Source: Caldisericia bacterium (GTDB lineage: Bacteria > Caldisericota > Caldisericia > JAAYUI01). From it: a stretch of 64,000 bases of DNA. The stretch spans positions 62,001 to 126,000 of the forward strand of contig JAGOOO010000003.1 of NCBI GenBank assembly GCA_017992475.1, in the 5' to 3' direction. This document shows, piece by piece, positions 1 to 9,206 of this stretch. A program made the translations under genes and the position numbers. Numbering within the stretch: the first letter of the stretch is position 1; each line of letters opens with the position of its first letter. The notes under the pieces were generated by a model that did no database searches, had not been told where the DNA came from, and worked only from the letters and a program-made list of their open reading frames with translations.

Positions 1-1279
1 CTATTTTTCTTGTCCCAAAGGCAGATGCTTCTGCCAGCGCCTTGTACATGTCTTCGGCCCTTGTCTGCAACGTCAGGCCAGCAAAGACACCGCTCAGCGA
101 CGAGTCAAGAAGGACGCTCCTGTTGCCGCCCATCCAGTCGAGCGCCAGGACGCCGTTTGAGCCTGCCGGCACCTCGGAAAGGTATCTGTCCAGGATGGTT
201 GCAAATTCGGTTTCGTCCTCGTTCGCCCTCTCGTAAAACGATATTGGGGCAATGGTGTTCACAAACCATTCGAGCATGTCGCCCATGGCCGGCTGGCCAG
301 CCTCATAGCCCCAGTACCCGTCGAGGATGCCATCTTTTACGACGCCTGCGTAGCCAACAAAGAGCCTCTCCTGTTTTGACATGACAAGGTGGCAGTTCGA
401 ACTGCCCATCACGATTGTCATTATGTTGGGTTCAAAAACACCGGCACCGGCAACAGCAGACTGGGCGTCTATGACTGCGGATGCGACAGGTATTCCAGTC
501 CTCAGGCCCATCTTCCCGGCCATGTCCTTGATCAGCTTCCCGGCTGGCCTTCCTGGTGGCAGTACTTCTATGCCCCTCGCCTTGTCGGAGAGGTCGGCAA
601 GTTCCTGCGAAATCGAGGCAAAATAGTCGTGGCCCGGATAACCGACACCTTCGACCCAGCAGGCCTTGTATCCGGCCGCGCACTGGTTTCTGACCTGATG
701 GCCTGTCAGTTGCCAGACAATCCAGTCCCCTGCCTCGATGAAATATTCAATTGACGGAACAAGCTCCGGTGCCTCCTGGACAAGCTCCAGCAATTTTGGC
801 CAGAGCCACTCTGCGCCCATCTTTCCGCCATAAAAATCCAGGAAGGGTTCGCCCCTCTCCTGTGCGATTGTGGTCAAAAGATTGGCCTGTGGCTGTGCTG
901 TCGTGTGCCTCCAGAGCTTTGGCCAGGCATGGGGATTTTTTGAGAGGTCGCCTATCATGCAAAGCGGTGTCCCAAAGACATCAACGGGAAGGACAGTGCA
1001 GCTTGTGAAGGAGACACCGATGGAAATTATCTCTTTCTCGGGTATCCTGGTTTCCTCGATCAGTTTTTTTGTGGCCTCAAAGAGCCCTTCCAGCCAGTCG
1101 GAGGGGTCCTGGAGGGCAAAACCCCTGGGCAGTTTTGTGCCATCGGGAAGTGTTTTTTCGATCACGCCGGATTTGTATGGTGATGAGGAAAAGCCTATTG
1201 TCTGGCCAGTTTTGACATCAAGCGCCACGACATTTACCTGGGAAGTTCCGAAGTCAGCTCCTAGAAGAATTCTACCCAT
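1..1279 (-). CDS. araB: L-ribulokinase (FGGY kinase), C-terminus cut by window edge
   Basis: This FGGY-family kinase would phosphorylate L-ribulose to L-ribulose 5-phosphate in cytoplasmic arabinose catabolism. The 426 residues present begin MGRILLGADFGTS, the N-terminal phosphate-binding segment, and carry FTSCTVLPVD (residues 91-100), GNRSVLLD and ASAFGTRKI near the truncation. These are AraB hallmarks rather than generic xylulokinase or glycerol kinase ones. Family members are about 550 residues, so roughly 130 C-terminal residues lie beyond position 1. The ATG at 1277-1279 is the only start that keeps the GADFGTS segment at the very N-terminus, although no strong ribosome site precedes it. 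No araA, araD or araR is visible on this side. A perfect inverted repeat lies just upstream. The family call is firm; the substrate is inferred from family-specific motifs. Confidence 0.9.
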   Translation of the reverse strand, partial: MGRILLGADFGTSQVNVVALDVKTGQTIGFSSSPYKSGVIEKTLPDGTKLPRGFALQDPSDWLEGLFEATKKLIEETRIPEKEIISIGVSFTSCTVLPVDVFGTPLCMIGDLSKNPHAWPKLWRHTTAQPQANLLTTIAQERGEPFLDFYGGKMGAEWLWPKLLELVQEAPELVPSIEYFIEAGDWIVWQLTGHQVRNQCAAGYKACWVEGVGYPGHDYFASISQELADLSDKARGIEVLPPGRPAGKLIKDMAGKMGLRTGIPVASAVIDAQSAVAGAGVFEPNIMTIVMGSSNCHLVMSKQERLFVGYAGVVKDGILDGYWGYEAGQPAMGDMLEWFVNTIAPISFYERANEDETEFATILDRYLSEVPAGSNGVLALDWMGGNRSVLLDSSLSGVFAGLTLQTRAEDMYKALAEASAFGTRKI

Positions 1280-1303
1280 GCCCAGATTTTAGACCATTTA
1301 ACC

Positions 1304-1326
1304 TGCCAAGGCAAACGGCCTTGGCA
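1304..1326. repeat. Perfect 9-bp inverted repeat upstream of araB
   Basis: TGCCAAGGC and GCCTTGGCA are separated by five bases (AAACG). The element lies 25 nt before the araB start codon and has no T-run on either side, so it is not a classic terminator. It could be an operator or an mRNA 5' hairpin. The rest of the 289-nt gap (1280-1568) is AT-rich and I recognise nothing else in it. Confidence 0.45.
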
Positions 1327-1568
1327 AGACCGCGAGTTTAATCACAAAGTAACCAATGAAGATTACTTTTTAAGTGTGACAACGGCAAGAAAAAATGGCG
1401 GATAAAAAAAGACCTTCTGGCCAAAAATCCAAAAGTGATTCTCTCAGCTTACTCCCGCATCGTTATAGTTGATAGCGAAGGGCTGGTTTTTTGCGGGTAT
1501 TGACTCCTGCTTGTAAGCACACTTGCACTTGTTTGTATATCAGAAAATGCAATTTTGCTTGGGAATGG

Positions 1569-2906
1569 CTACTTATCTAAAGCACTCTCATTTAGAGGTA
1601 TAATTTCAAGATCGTCTTCCCAGTCAGGGCCTTTATTATAAAAGTAAATTAATGTTTCGCTATATAGCACCAGGGTTCTCTTGTCTTCAGAAAAAGAAGT
1701 TATTTTTTTGGAGAAAGGTCCAAAATTATGCCTGTATATAACATTTTTAGGCGAGTCAGTTGTGTAATAATATATTGAGAATATATAGCCTTCCTCGGAC
1801 CAGTAACCTGTGCAGTAATGAATAAGATCATACCCTGAAGAAAATATTTGATCAAATTTTTTATTGGTATCCAGAACCCCGTCTTTAACGTAAGACTGGT
1901 CAGCATTACTCTTTAAACTGTAAATATTATCTTTTATGTCTGAGAAGAATAATTTGTTATCGACATAAAGGAACCTGCGATCGATTGAACAACCTTTGAA
2001 ATCGGTAAATTTATAAGTTTTTTTAAGATATTTATTATCAAGCAGGTATAGATATTCCCCATCATATATAGATAACTGCAAATTATTCCAGACATCAACG
2101 AGTCTGTCACTGGGTGATATCTTGAATATTTTTGAATAAGTGTCTCTTAAGGTGATTTTATGTTTTAAGGTCAAGCTGTACTTGTCGATTGAATAGAAAA
2201 ATACATCTTTGCCGTCAAAACCATAGATGTCTAATGCATTATCGTGTTCAAAGGATTTTGATAGGGCAGTTGGTCTCTGAAGGTTCATTTTTTCTCTTAA
2301 TATGCCACTTTTATCAAAAAATGACACGCTGGTCTGGCTTTTGTTCTGGCAAACATATGTGAAATTTTCTATTCCATCATTTTTTGCAACAGCTATTAGA
2401 TTCAGGTCCCCTATTGAGATGTCCTTAATCTTCTCCATCTCAAAATAAACACCAATAGAATCTTCCCTATCGGGACGCTTCAAGACAGATATGTAATTAT
2501 TATCAGGAGTTTTGCTTAAAAAGAAATAGTATATCATAAATGGGTTATCAACTTGATCTTCGTCTATAACATAAAGTCGATAATATCCAAAATACTCTCC
2601 TGGCAGTTTTATATGCTTGGCAACCGATTTTAAACGCCAGTCATAATATATGGTTAATTCATTTTTGTTAATTGTGAATGGTGGGACCATCATATTAGAC
2701 ATGTTGGCTGATATGTCAATCGGTATGACTTCCCCAAGAGCTTCGTTTACCTCAGTAGAATAGGGTATTTTATCGTTATAGGCTTTGTTCTTATTGCAAG
2801 AAATGGTATTTACGATTATTACTGTGGTGACTATCAACAAGGTATAGAATATCCATTTTGCTTTCCAGGACACTTTCGCCTGAGGTGCTTTTGCTGGATC
2901 TGTCAT
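1569..2906 (-). CDS. Membrane-anchored beta-propeller-like protein, unknown function
   Basis: The 445-residue protein has a short cytoplasmic N-terminus, one hydrophobic segment (about residues 17-36) followed at once by a Cys (TISCNK), and a long extracytoplasmic domain. The domain holds repeated beta-rich units with patterns such as LSIYDGEYLYLLD and ALDIYGFDGKDVFFYS, which resemble PQQ/WD-type blades. It is a clear distant paralog of the protein at 33462-34820, which has the same topology and matching 'YDG..L.L.D' blades. The Cys after the hydrophobic segment might be lipidated, but the segment is longer than a normal lipoprotein signal. No catalytic motif is visible. It lies downstream of corA with an 83-nt gap and no obvious terminator, so co-transcription is possible. 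Confidence 0.75.
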   Translation of the reverse strand: MTDPAKAPQAKVSWKAKWIFYTLLIVTTVIIVNTISCNKNKAYNDKIPYSTEVNEALGEVIPIDISANMSNMMVPPFTINKNELTIYYDWRLKSVAKHIKLPGEYFGYYRLYVIDEDQVDNPFMIYYFFLSKTPDNNYISVLKRPDREDSIGVYFEMEKIKDISIGDLNLIAVAKNDGIENFTYVCQNKSQTSVSFFDKSGILREKMNLQRPTALSKSFEHDNALDIYGFDGKDVFFYSIDKYSLTLKHKITLRDTYSKIFKISPSDRLVDVWNNLQLSIYDGEYLYLLDNKYLKKTYKFTDFKGCSIDRRFLYVDNKLFFSDIKDNIYSLKSNADQSYVKDGVLDTNKKFDQIFSSGYDLIHYCTGYWSEEGYIFSIYYYTTDSPKNVIYRHNFGPFSKKITSFSEDKRTLVLYSETLIYFYNKGPDWEDDLEIIPLNESALDK

Positions 2907-2989
2907 TATCTTGTCTCCCCCAAGTTTTTGTATTTAATTCCTAGGAACCATAAAAACTACTCATCAATATAATTCTTGTTAGTTTAATT

Positions 2990-3976
2990 TTACAGCCACC
3001 CCTTGCCCCTTATCCACCACAGCATGAATGTCGGTGCGCCAATGACAATCAAAAGGCAAAATGCAAAGGCCAGAATGCCTGTCCAGGGGCCAAGCGCTGA
3101 TGATACCGGCTGGAAGAAGTTCATCCCGAAAAACCCCGTGACAAAAGAGATTGGCATGAAGATTGTTGCGATGATTGTGAGCGTCTTCATGATGTCGTTC
3201 ATGCGGTTATTGACCACCGAAAGATAGGTGTCCAGTGCGCCGCCGATGAGGTCCCTCATCGATTCTGTGATGTCATATATCCTCACAAGGTGGTCGTAGA
3301 TGTCCCTGAAGTATATCCTGTCTTTTGCGTCAATGACTGGGTATTCGTCCCTTGCCAGCTTGTTTAGCACTTCCCTCTGGTGGCTGAGTATCCTGCGCAG
3401 AGTTAGCAGGCTCCTCTTTTTTGAAAGGATGTCTGTGACGACTTTGGAGTTCTTTGATTCGAGGATCTTGTCTTCGACCTCGTCTATCTCTTCGTCCATG
3501 TCTTCGACCACCAGCATGTAGTCGCTGACTATCTGGTCAATCAGATTGTATAAAAGAAAATCAGGCCCCCTTTTCAGCATCCTCGGGTCTTTCTTGCTCT
3601 GGTGAAAAACTTTGTCCACAGCTTCGATTGTGCATTCGTGGTATGTCACCAGGTAGTCCCTGCCAAGGAAGATGTCCAGCTCTGAAGTTTCGATGTCGTC
3701 GGAATTCTCGTTTTTTGCCAGCGAGTGCAGAACTATGTAGAGGTAATCAAGCCAGTCGTCAAGCTTGGGGACGTGATTTTCCTGGATCGCATCATCGACG
3801 GAGAGAGGGTGGAACTTGAATTTGTCAATCATCAGGGACTCGACTGCTTCCTGGGGTTCATTGTAGAAATCAACCCAGAGCAGTGTCTTTTGGTCTGCAA
3901 TGTAGCTGTCCAGCACTTGTTTTTGCGGAACTTCGATGATATCGCCTTGCTTTGTGACGAATATTGCCCTTATCAT
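2990..3976 (-). CDS. corA: CorA-family magnesium/cobalt transporter
   Basis: This is a 328-residue 2-TM-GxN divalent cation channel of the inner membrane. The signature GMN (residues 284-286, in TGFFGMNFF) ends the first transmembrane helix. A second helix follows (AFAFCLLIVIG) and the protein ends in a basic tail. The long acidic N-terminal domain with charged helices (EDMDEEIDEVEDKIL) fits the cytoplasmic funnel and stalk of CorA. Length is typical for the family. It is transcribed divergently from purA, with 166 nt between the two start codons. Confidence 0.95.
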   Translation of the reverse strand: MIRAIFVTKQGDIIEVPQKQVLDSYIADQKTLLWVDFYNEPQEAVESLMIDKFKFHPLSVDDAIQENHVPKLDDWLDYLYIVLHSLAKNENSDDIETSELDIFLGRDYLVTYHECTIEAVDKVFHQSKKDPRMLKRGPDFLLYNLIDQIVSDYMLVVEDMDEEIDEVEDKILESKNSKVVTDILSKKRSLLTLRRILSHQREVLNKLARDEYPVIDAKDRIYFRDIYDHLVRIYDITESMRDLIGGALDTYLSVVNNRMNDIMKTLTIIATIFMPISFVTGFFGMNFFQPVSSALGPWTGILAFAFCLLIVIGAPTFMLWWIRGKGWL

Positions 3977-4083
3977 TCACTTGCCTCCGCTAAATCTATA
4001 AGGAGTATGTCGTTTTTTGTAAACATTTGGCCCTGTGGCGTGTTGAATTTAATGGCCAAAAGACCTATGAAACTTTGGGCTCG

Positions 4084-4111
4084 TTGTTTGGTGGGCATTT
4101 TGGTTTATAAT
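4084..4111 (+). promoter_or_regulatory. Predicted housekeeping promoter of the purine operon
   Basis: A perfect TATAAT (4106-4111) is preceded, with a 16-nt spacer, by TTGTTT (4084-4089), which matches the -35 consensus poorly. Only about 25 nt would separate the transcription start from the purA ribosome site (GGAGG near 4129). That leaves no room for a purine riboswitch. I saw no PurR-like palindrome. Confidence 0.5.
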
Positions 4112-4142
4112 CTTATAGCATTAGGTTAGGAGGATTTGAGAG

Positions 4143-5417
4143 ATGCCAGTTCGAATTATTTGTGGTTTGCAATGGGGGGATGAGGGCAAGGGCAAACTCA
4201 CGCACCTGCTCTCGGACGAGGCGGATGTTGTTGCAAGGTATGCTGGTGGGCCAAACTCCGGGCACACAATCATATCTGGGGGAAAGAAATTTGTTTTCCA
4301 TGTTGTACCTGCCGGGATATTCAAGCCAAACTCAATCAGTCTCATAGGACCAGGCACCGTTATTGATCCTATGGGTTTAATCAATGAGCTGGAAGGCGTT
4401 GCTTCACAGATCGACTACAATGGCCGCATTTTCATTTCAGAATCGGCCCACATGATACTTGAGTACCATCGCTACAAAGACAAACTGGACGAGATTGCCA
4501 AAGGCAAGGCAATGCTTGGCACGACCCTCCGTGGAATTGGTCCAACCTATGCCGACAAGGCCAACAGGACAGGCATCAAGCTTGGGCTCTTAAAGGACGA
4601 GGCCAAGCTCAGGGAGGCCATCTCAAGAAACCTCGACAACAAAAACAAATCATTTGTTGCCTTTGGTGCCGAACCATTGTCGTTTGAGCAGGTCTTTGGG
4701 CCTGTCATGGCCGCAAGGGACAAGATATTGCCGCTTTTGGGCGATGTCTGTTCGATGGCCCAGGACTATGTAAAAAGGGGCAAATATCTCCTTCTGGAGG
4801 GCAACCAGGGCGTTTTGCTGGACATCGACCACGGAACATATCCCTTTGTCACCTCATCATCGTGCGTCCCTGCATCCGGTCTTGCCACCTTCGGGCTTTC
4901 GCCGCAAAGCCTGACAGACATCATAGGTGTTGCGAAATCATACCAAACAAGGGTTGGAAAGGGTCCGATGCCAACCATTCAAAATAATGAAACGGGCCAA
5001 ATAATAAGGGAGAGGGGCAAGGAGTATGGCTCTTCAACTGGAAGGCCAAGAGATTGCGGTTTCCTCGACCTCGTTGCGCTCAAGTATGCGATCCAGGTCT
5101 CAGGGGCAACCAAGATGGGCCTCACCCTGCTGGACGTTCTTGATGTGTTTGACAAGATAAATGTTTGTGTTGCTTATGAAACCCCATCTGGCACAACAGA
5201 CAAGTTTATAAACGATGCGGATTTCCTCTCGGCAGTAAAGCCTGTTTACAAAGAGCTTGATGGCTGGAAAGAAGACATCTCGCAGTGCAAGAACTACAAT
5301 GTCCTTCCCGGCAAGGCCAAAGAGTACATAAAATTCCTTGAAGACTATACCGGAATACCAGTTTGCCTCGTCTCGGTCGGCCCGGATGAAAAGCAGACAA
5401 TCAGGAGGGCAATTTGA
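4143..5417 (+). CDS. purA: Adenylosuccinate synthetase
   Basis: The enzyme catalyses GTP-dependent condensation of IMP and aspartate to adenylosuccinate, the first committed step to AMP. At 424 residues it has normal family length. The N-terminus shows GLQWGDEGKGKL (GTP-binding loop and catalytic Asp) and GGPNSGHT (catalytic His). The middle has the GNQG and TSSS segments and the QTRVG segment of the IMP site. The ATG is preceded by GGAGG with good spacing. It is the first gene of a plus-strand purine cluster, and its stop overlaps the TTG start of purB, implying translational coupling. Confidence 0.97.
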   Translation: MPVRIICGLQWGDEGKGKLTHLLSDEADVVARYAGGPNSGHTIISGGKKFVFHVVPAGIFKPNSISLIGPGTVIDPMGLINELEGVASQIDYNGRIFISESAHMILEYHRYKDKLDEIAKGKAMLGTTLRGIGPTYADKANRTGIKLGLLKDEAKLREAISRNLDNKNKSFVAFGAEPLSFEQVFGPVMAARDKILPLLGDVCSMAQDYVKRGKYLLLEGNQGVLLDIDHGTYPFVTSSSCVPASGLATFGLSPQSLTDIIGVAKSYQTRVGKGPMPTIQNNETGQIIRERGKEYGSSTGRPRDCGFLDLVALKYAIQVSGATKMGLTLLDVLDVFDKINVCVAYETPSGTTDKFINDADFLSAVKPVYKELDGWKEDISQCKNYNVLPGKAKEYIKFLEDYTGIPVCLVSVGPDEKQTIRRAI

Positions 5418-6709
5418 TAGAGCGCTACAGCGTCAAGGAGGCCGCAGACATCTGGGAACGCCAGCACCGTTACGACATCATGGCCAAAATCGAGATGGCG
5501 CTTGTTGAAGCGTGGGCCAGAATGGGCGAAGTTCCCTATGACGCGGTCGACAGGATAAGGCGTAATATGTCATTCACCCTTGAGAGGGTGGACGAGATTG
5601 AGAAGGTGACAGACCACGATGTGGTGGCTTTTGTGAATGCCCTTGGCGAAACGGTTGGCGAAGATTCCTGCTATATACACAAGGGGGCCACATCATCAGA
5701 CATTCTTGACACTGCAACCTCAATCCAGATACAGGAAGCCGGAAAGCTCATAATTTCCGAGATAGACAAGCTTGTTTCAATTGTGCGCAAAAAGGCGGAG
5801 GAATACAAATACGTCCCGATGATGGGCCGCACGCATGGTGTGCATGCCGAGCCAATAACTTTCGGACTCAAGCTCCTTTCCTGGTATCAGGAACTGAAAA
5901 GAGATAGGGACAGGGTTGCGCAGGCAGTTGAAATCAATAGTGTTGGAAAGATGAGCGGTGCCGTTGGCACCTATGCAAACCTCCATCCAGACCTTGAAAT
6001 GCTCGTGTGCGAGAGGCTTGGGCTCAAGCCTGACCCACTTTCGACCCAGGTCATCGCCAGGGACAGGCACGCAGAGTATCTGCTTGTGCTCTCCATGCTT
6101 GGCGCATCGCTGGAGAGGTTTGCACTCCAGATCAGGTTGCTCCAGAGAACGGAAACTGGAGAGCTTGAGGAACCCTTCAAGGCCGGGCAGACAGGTTCAT
6201 CAGCCATGCCGCACAAGAAAAACCCAAAAACCTGCGAGCAGGTTTGCGGACTGGCCAGGCTCCTGAGGGGCAACGCGATGGTTTCCCTTGAGGATGTTGC
6301 GCTCTGGGACGAGAGGGACATATCACACTCCTCTGTTGAAAGAATTATCCTTCCTGATACATCTGTCCTTGCAACATATCTTGTCAGGAGGTTTGCCAGA
6401 ATAGTTGACGGACTCTTTGTGAATGCAGACAGGATGCGCAAAAACATCGAGGCCACCGGTGGCGCCATTTACAGCGGAAGGCTCCTTGTGTCCCTGATGA
6501 CAAGGGGCATGGGCAGGAAAGAAGCCTACGAGATAGTCCAGAGGCTGGCAATTCCGGCCTCCAAGGGCGGGACGCCATTGAGGGAAGCTTGCAAGGCTGA
6601 TGCTCAGGTGGCATCCCTGCTTTCTGCGGCTGAAATAGACAATATCTTTGACGTTGGGTTCTACCTGCGTTATGTTGATGACATATTCAGAAGAAACCTG
6701 GAGGAGTGA
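5414..6709 (+). CDS. purB: Adenylosuccinate lyase
   Basis: This fumarase-superfamily lyase acts twice in purine synthesis, cleaving SAICAR to AICAR and adenylosuccinate to AMP, each with release of fumarate. The 431 residues include the superfamily signature GSSAMPHKKNP, the TSSDILDT segment and GRTHGVHAEP with the catalytic His. The start is TTG (5414-5416), overlapping the purA stop, and the purA 3' end supplies AGGAGG as ribosome site. PurA and PurB side by side give both steps from IMP to AMP. Confidence 0.97.
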   Translation: MIERYSVKEAADIWERQHRYDIMAKIEMALVEAWARMGEVPYDAVDRIRRNMSFTLERVDEIEKVTDHDVVAFVNALGETVGEDSCYIHKGATSSDILDTATSIQIQEAGKLIISEIDKLVSIVRKKAEEYKYVPMMGRTHGVHAEPITFGLKLLSWYQELKRDRDRVAQAVEINSVGKMSGAVGTYANLHPDLEMLVCERLGLKPDPLSTQVIARDRHAEYLLVLSMLGASLERFALQIRLLQRTETGELEEPFKAGQTGSSAMPHKKNPKTCEQVCGLARLLRGNAMVSLEDVALWDERDISHSSVERIILPDTSVLATYLVRRFARIVDGLFVNADRMRKNIEATGGAIYSGRLLVSLMTRGMGRKEAYEIVQRLAIPASKGGTPLREACKADAQVASLLSAAEIDNIFDVGFYLRYVDDIFRRNLEE

Positions 6710-6712
6710 TAT

Positions 6713-7414
6713 ATGGAAAAACTCTATGAAGGCAAGGCGAAAATAGTCTACAAGACTGATGACCCAGATGTGCTTGTTTGCGAATACAAAGACTCGCTGA
6801 CGGCATTTGATGGAACAAAAAAAGATTCAATGGAGGAAAAGGGCGAGCTCAATGCCAAAATTTCCTCTGCCATCTTCTCTTACCTCACAAAACAGGGAAT
6901 TCCCAACCATTTCATCGAGTTTGTTCCGCCAAGGACGCAAAAGGTCAAAAAGGTCGAAATAATACCGGTCGAGGTTGTAATCAGGAACGTAATGGCAGGC
7001 TCAATCTCAAAGAGGCTTGGCATTCCGGAAGGAACTGCACTTTCAGAGCCGCTTATTGAATTTTACCTCAAAAATGATGACCTCCATGACCCGATCATCT
7101 GCGAAAACCATGTAACAGGGCTTGGTTTTGCAACAAGGCAGCAGCTTGATGTCATCAAAGGCTTGGCGTTCAAGGTAAATGATGCAATGAAAAAGTTTTT
7201 CCTGGACGTGGGTTTGCGCCTGATTGATTTCAAGCTCGAATTTGGGACCCACAAAGGGCAGGTTATTCTTGCCGATGAATTTTCACCGGACACCTGCAGG
7301 CTCTGGGATGTGAATACAAACGAAAAAATGGACAAGGACCGCTTCAGGAGAGACATGGGCGGAGTCATGGAAGCGTACCTTGAAGTTGCCAGGAGGATAC
7401 ATGTACAAGATTGA
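6713..7414 (+). CDS. purC: SAICAR synthetase
   Basis: PurC joins CAIR with aspartate using ATP to form SAICAR. The 233-residue protein has typical single-domain length. It carries YEGKAKIVY at the N-terminus (glycine-rich ATP loop), EVVIRNVMAGS and DEFSPDTCRLWD, all conserved in PurC. It begins 3 nt after purB, with GGAG ahead of the ATG, and its 3' end overlaps the start of purS by 14 nt. The tight packing indicates one transcript. Confidence 0.97.
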   Translation: MEKLYEGKAKIVYKTDDPDVLVCEYKDSLTAFDGTKKDSMEEKGELNAKISSAIFSYLTKQGIPNHFIEFVPPRTQKVKKVEIIPVEVVIRNVMAGSISKRLGIPEGTALSEPLIEFYLKNDDLHDPIICENHVTGLGFATRQQLDVIKGLAFKVNDAMKKFFLDVGLRLIDFKLEFGTHKGQVILADEFSPDTCRLWDVNTNEKMDKDRFRRDMGGVMEAYLEVARRIHVQD

Positions 7415-7643
7415 GGTTTTGGTCCATCTCAAGCCGGACATTCTGGACCCGCAGGGCAAAACTGTGCAAAATTCGCTCAGTAAGCTTGGATTCAAGGACG
7501 TGAAATCTGTAAGGGTTGGCAAGAGCATTGAGCTGGAGATTGAGGCTGGGAGCCAGGATGAGGCCGTAAAGATTGCAACAGAGATGGCAGGAAAGCTCCT
7601 TTCGAACCCGGTCATGGAAGTGTTTGCGGTGAGGCCAAAGTGA
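7401..7643 (+). CDS. purS: Phosphoribosylformylglycinamidine synthase, PurS subunit
   Basis: PurS is the small structural subunit that bridges PurL and PurQ in the three-part FGAM synthase of many Gram-positive bacteria and archaea. The 80-residue product starting MYKIEVLVHLKP has the typical pattern: PDILDPQG, a helix with L-x-x-LGF, and VRVGKSIELE. I chose the ATG at 7401 because GGAGG sits 4 nt upstream; a longer frame to 7380 would lie inside purC without its own ribosome site. The GTG of purQ overlaps its stop. Confidence 0.93.
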   Translation: MYKIEVLVHLKPDILDPQGKTVQNSLSKLGFKDVKSVRVGKSIELEIEAGSQDEAVKIATEMAGKLLSNPVMEVFAVRPK

Positions 7644-8284
7644 AAGTAGGAGTTGTAATATTTCCAGGCTCAAACTGCGATATGGACGCGTTGTGGACAA
7701 CCGGTGCAGTAAAGCACCACGAGTCGTTTCCGATATGGCACCAGTCCCAGGACCTCAATGGCGCAGAATTAATAATACTCCCTGGCGGTTTTTCCTATGG
7801 CGACTACCTGCGCACTGGTGCGATAGCAAAATTTTCCCCTGTAATGGAAAAGGTCATTGCCCATGCAAATTCCGGTGGCCTCGTGCTTGGGATTTGCAAT
7901 GGTTTCCAGATCCTCACTGAATCGGGCCTGCTGCCAGGTGCGCTTTTGCGCAATGACACGCTCAAGTTTGAATCCAGGTGGGTCGAACTCTCGGTTGAAA
8001 CCACGCGCACAAAATTCACAAAAAATCTTTCAAAGGGCGATGTGCTTAGAGTGCCGATAGCGCATGGAGACGGAAGATACTACATTGACAATATCGGTCT
8101 TGATAGTCTCATATCCCACGACCAGATTGTTTTCAGATACAAAGGCAAAAACCCTAATGGTTCTGTGCATGCCATAGCCGGAATCTGCAACAGGGATGGC
8201 AATGTTTTGGGAATGATGCCCCACCCGGAAAGGGCAGGAGAAGACGTCCTCGGCTCTTCCGACGGGCTAAAAATACTTCTTTGA
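7640..8284 (+). CDS. purQ: Phosphoribosylformylglycinamidine synthase, PurQ glutaminase subunit
   Basis: PurQ is the class I glutamine amidotransferase that feeds ammonia to PurL for FGAR to FGAM. The 214 residues show PGSNCDMD near the N-terminus, GGFSYGDYLR, the nucleophile elbow LGICNGFQ with the catalytic Cys, and a C-terminal MPHPER segment with the catalytic His and Glu nearby. The GTG start overlaps the purS stop. The catalytic partner purL, usually next in line, is absent here; a BON-domain gene follows after 13 nt. Confidence 0.96.
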   Translation: MKVGVVIFPGSNCDMDALWTTGAVKHHESFPIWHQSQDLNGAELIILPGGFSYGDYLRTGAIAKFSPVMEKVIAHANSGGLVLGICNGFQILTESGLLPGALLRNDTLKFESRWVELSVETTRTKFTKNLSKGDVLRVPIAHGDGRYYIDNIGLDSLISHDQIVFRYKGKNPNGSVHAIAGICNRDGNVLGMMPHPERAGEDVLGSSDGLKILL

Positions 8285-8297
8285 CAAGGAGGCATTT

Positions 8298-9206
8298 TTG
8301 GAGAAAAAGTTCACCAGAGGTTCACCAAACGCTGACAAGGTGGAAGCGACAAAGACCGCACAGTCGCTGTTGAAAAAGCTGAACACCCTTTTGGAAAAAA
8401 GAAAGATTGTGGACTACTCCGTAAAACTTCAAAAAAACAAAGTTTTGCTTGTTTTGCCAACAATGCTTGAAGAAGGAAAGAGAGAAAAGCTTGTACAGGC
8501 GATCATGGAGCTTCAGGGTTCCGACAACATCAAGATTCAGGACAACAAAGGGCCTGCCAGGTTGCTCTCCGATGAGGACATTGAAGACCAGTTTAGAATT
8601 TCCCTTCAGAAATACATCCCCAAAGAAACAAAAGTCAGTGGTTCTGTGAGGGATGGTGTCATGACGGTTTATGGCACCACAACCTCGGCCTATGCCAGAG
8701 AGGCCATCCTTGATCTGGCGAAAGAAACGCCAGGTGTGAAAAAGGTAGCTGATCAGACAAGGTTGCCGATGGCTAAATCGGACATTGATCTGGCCAATTC
8801 TGTGATGCTGGAGCTTGGCAATGAGGCCGGCATCTCGGTTTACCACCTTCAGGTGATGGCCAGGGGCGGGAATGTTTTTGTGACGGGCAACGCAAAGGAC
8901 GACAAGTCTGTAAAGCTGGCAACAGATGTAATCTCCAAGGTTTCAGGGGTGAAATCTGTCGAGAATGCCATCAGGATCCCTGGCGAAACGATTACTACAG
9001 ATGACAAGCTGAGGGACAAGATATTTGATTCCCTGATAAGGTCGTCTTCCGTTAGGGCCAGGGACATAAAAGTGGCAGTTGTTCACGGGAACGTGTTTTT
9101 GAGGGGCTACGCCGCCTCAACAAAGGAAATTATTGCCGCAGAGTCAATGGTTTCTTCGATGCCTGGCGTAAAAAAAGTCTACATGGAGCTGGAGCCAAGA
9201 TTGTGA
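8298..9206 (+). CDS. Triple BON-domain protein, apparently cytoplasmic
   Basis: The 302-residue protein has a basic N-terminal part (residues 1-95) and then three BON-type units, at roughly residues 96-160, 161-228 and 232-302. Each has the alternating pattern of a helix, 'V.G.V..G.V.V.G.A' strands and a final 'A....PGVK.V' strand. BON domains usually bind membranes or ligands in exported proteins, but no signal peptide or membrane segment is visible. The start is TTG at 8298 with AAGGAGG upstream. It sits between purQ and argS and overlaps the GTG of argS, so it shares their transcript. Its function is unknown. Confidence 0.8.
   Translation: MEKKFTRGSPNADKVEATKTAQSLLKKLNTLLEKRKIVDYSVKLQKNKVLLVLPTMLEEGKREKLVQAIMELQGSDNIKIQDNKGPARLLSDEDIEDQFRISLQKYIPKETKVSGSVRDGVMTVYGTTTSAYAREAILDLAKETPGVKKVADQTRLPMAKSDIDLANSVMLELGNEAGISVYHLQVMARGGNVFVTGNAKDDKSVKLATDVISKVSGVKSVENAIRIPGETITTDDKLRDKIFDSLIRSSSVRARDIKVAVVHGNVFLRGYAASTKEIIAAESMVSSMPGVKKVYMELEPRL

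Noticed and set aside
4111-4143. A purine riboswitch before purA
   Set aside because: The leader after the predicted promoter is about 25-30 nt, too short for an aptamer plus expression platform.
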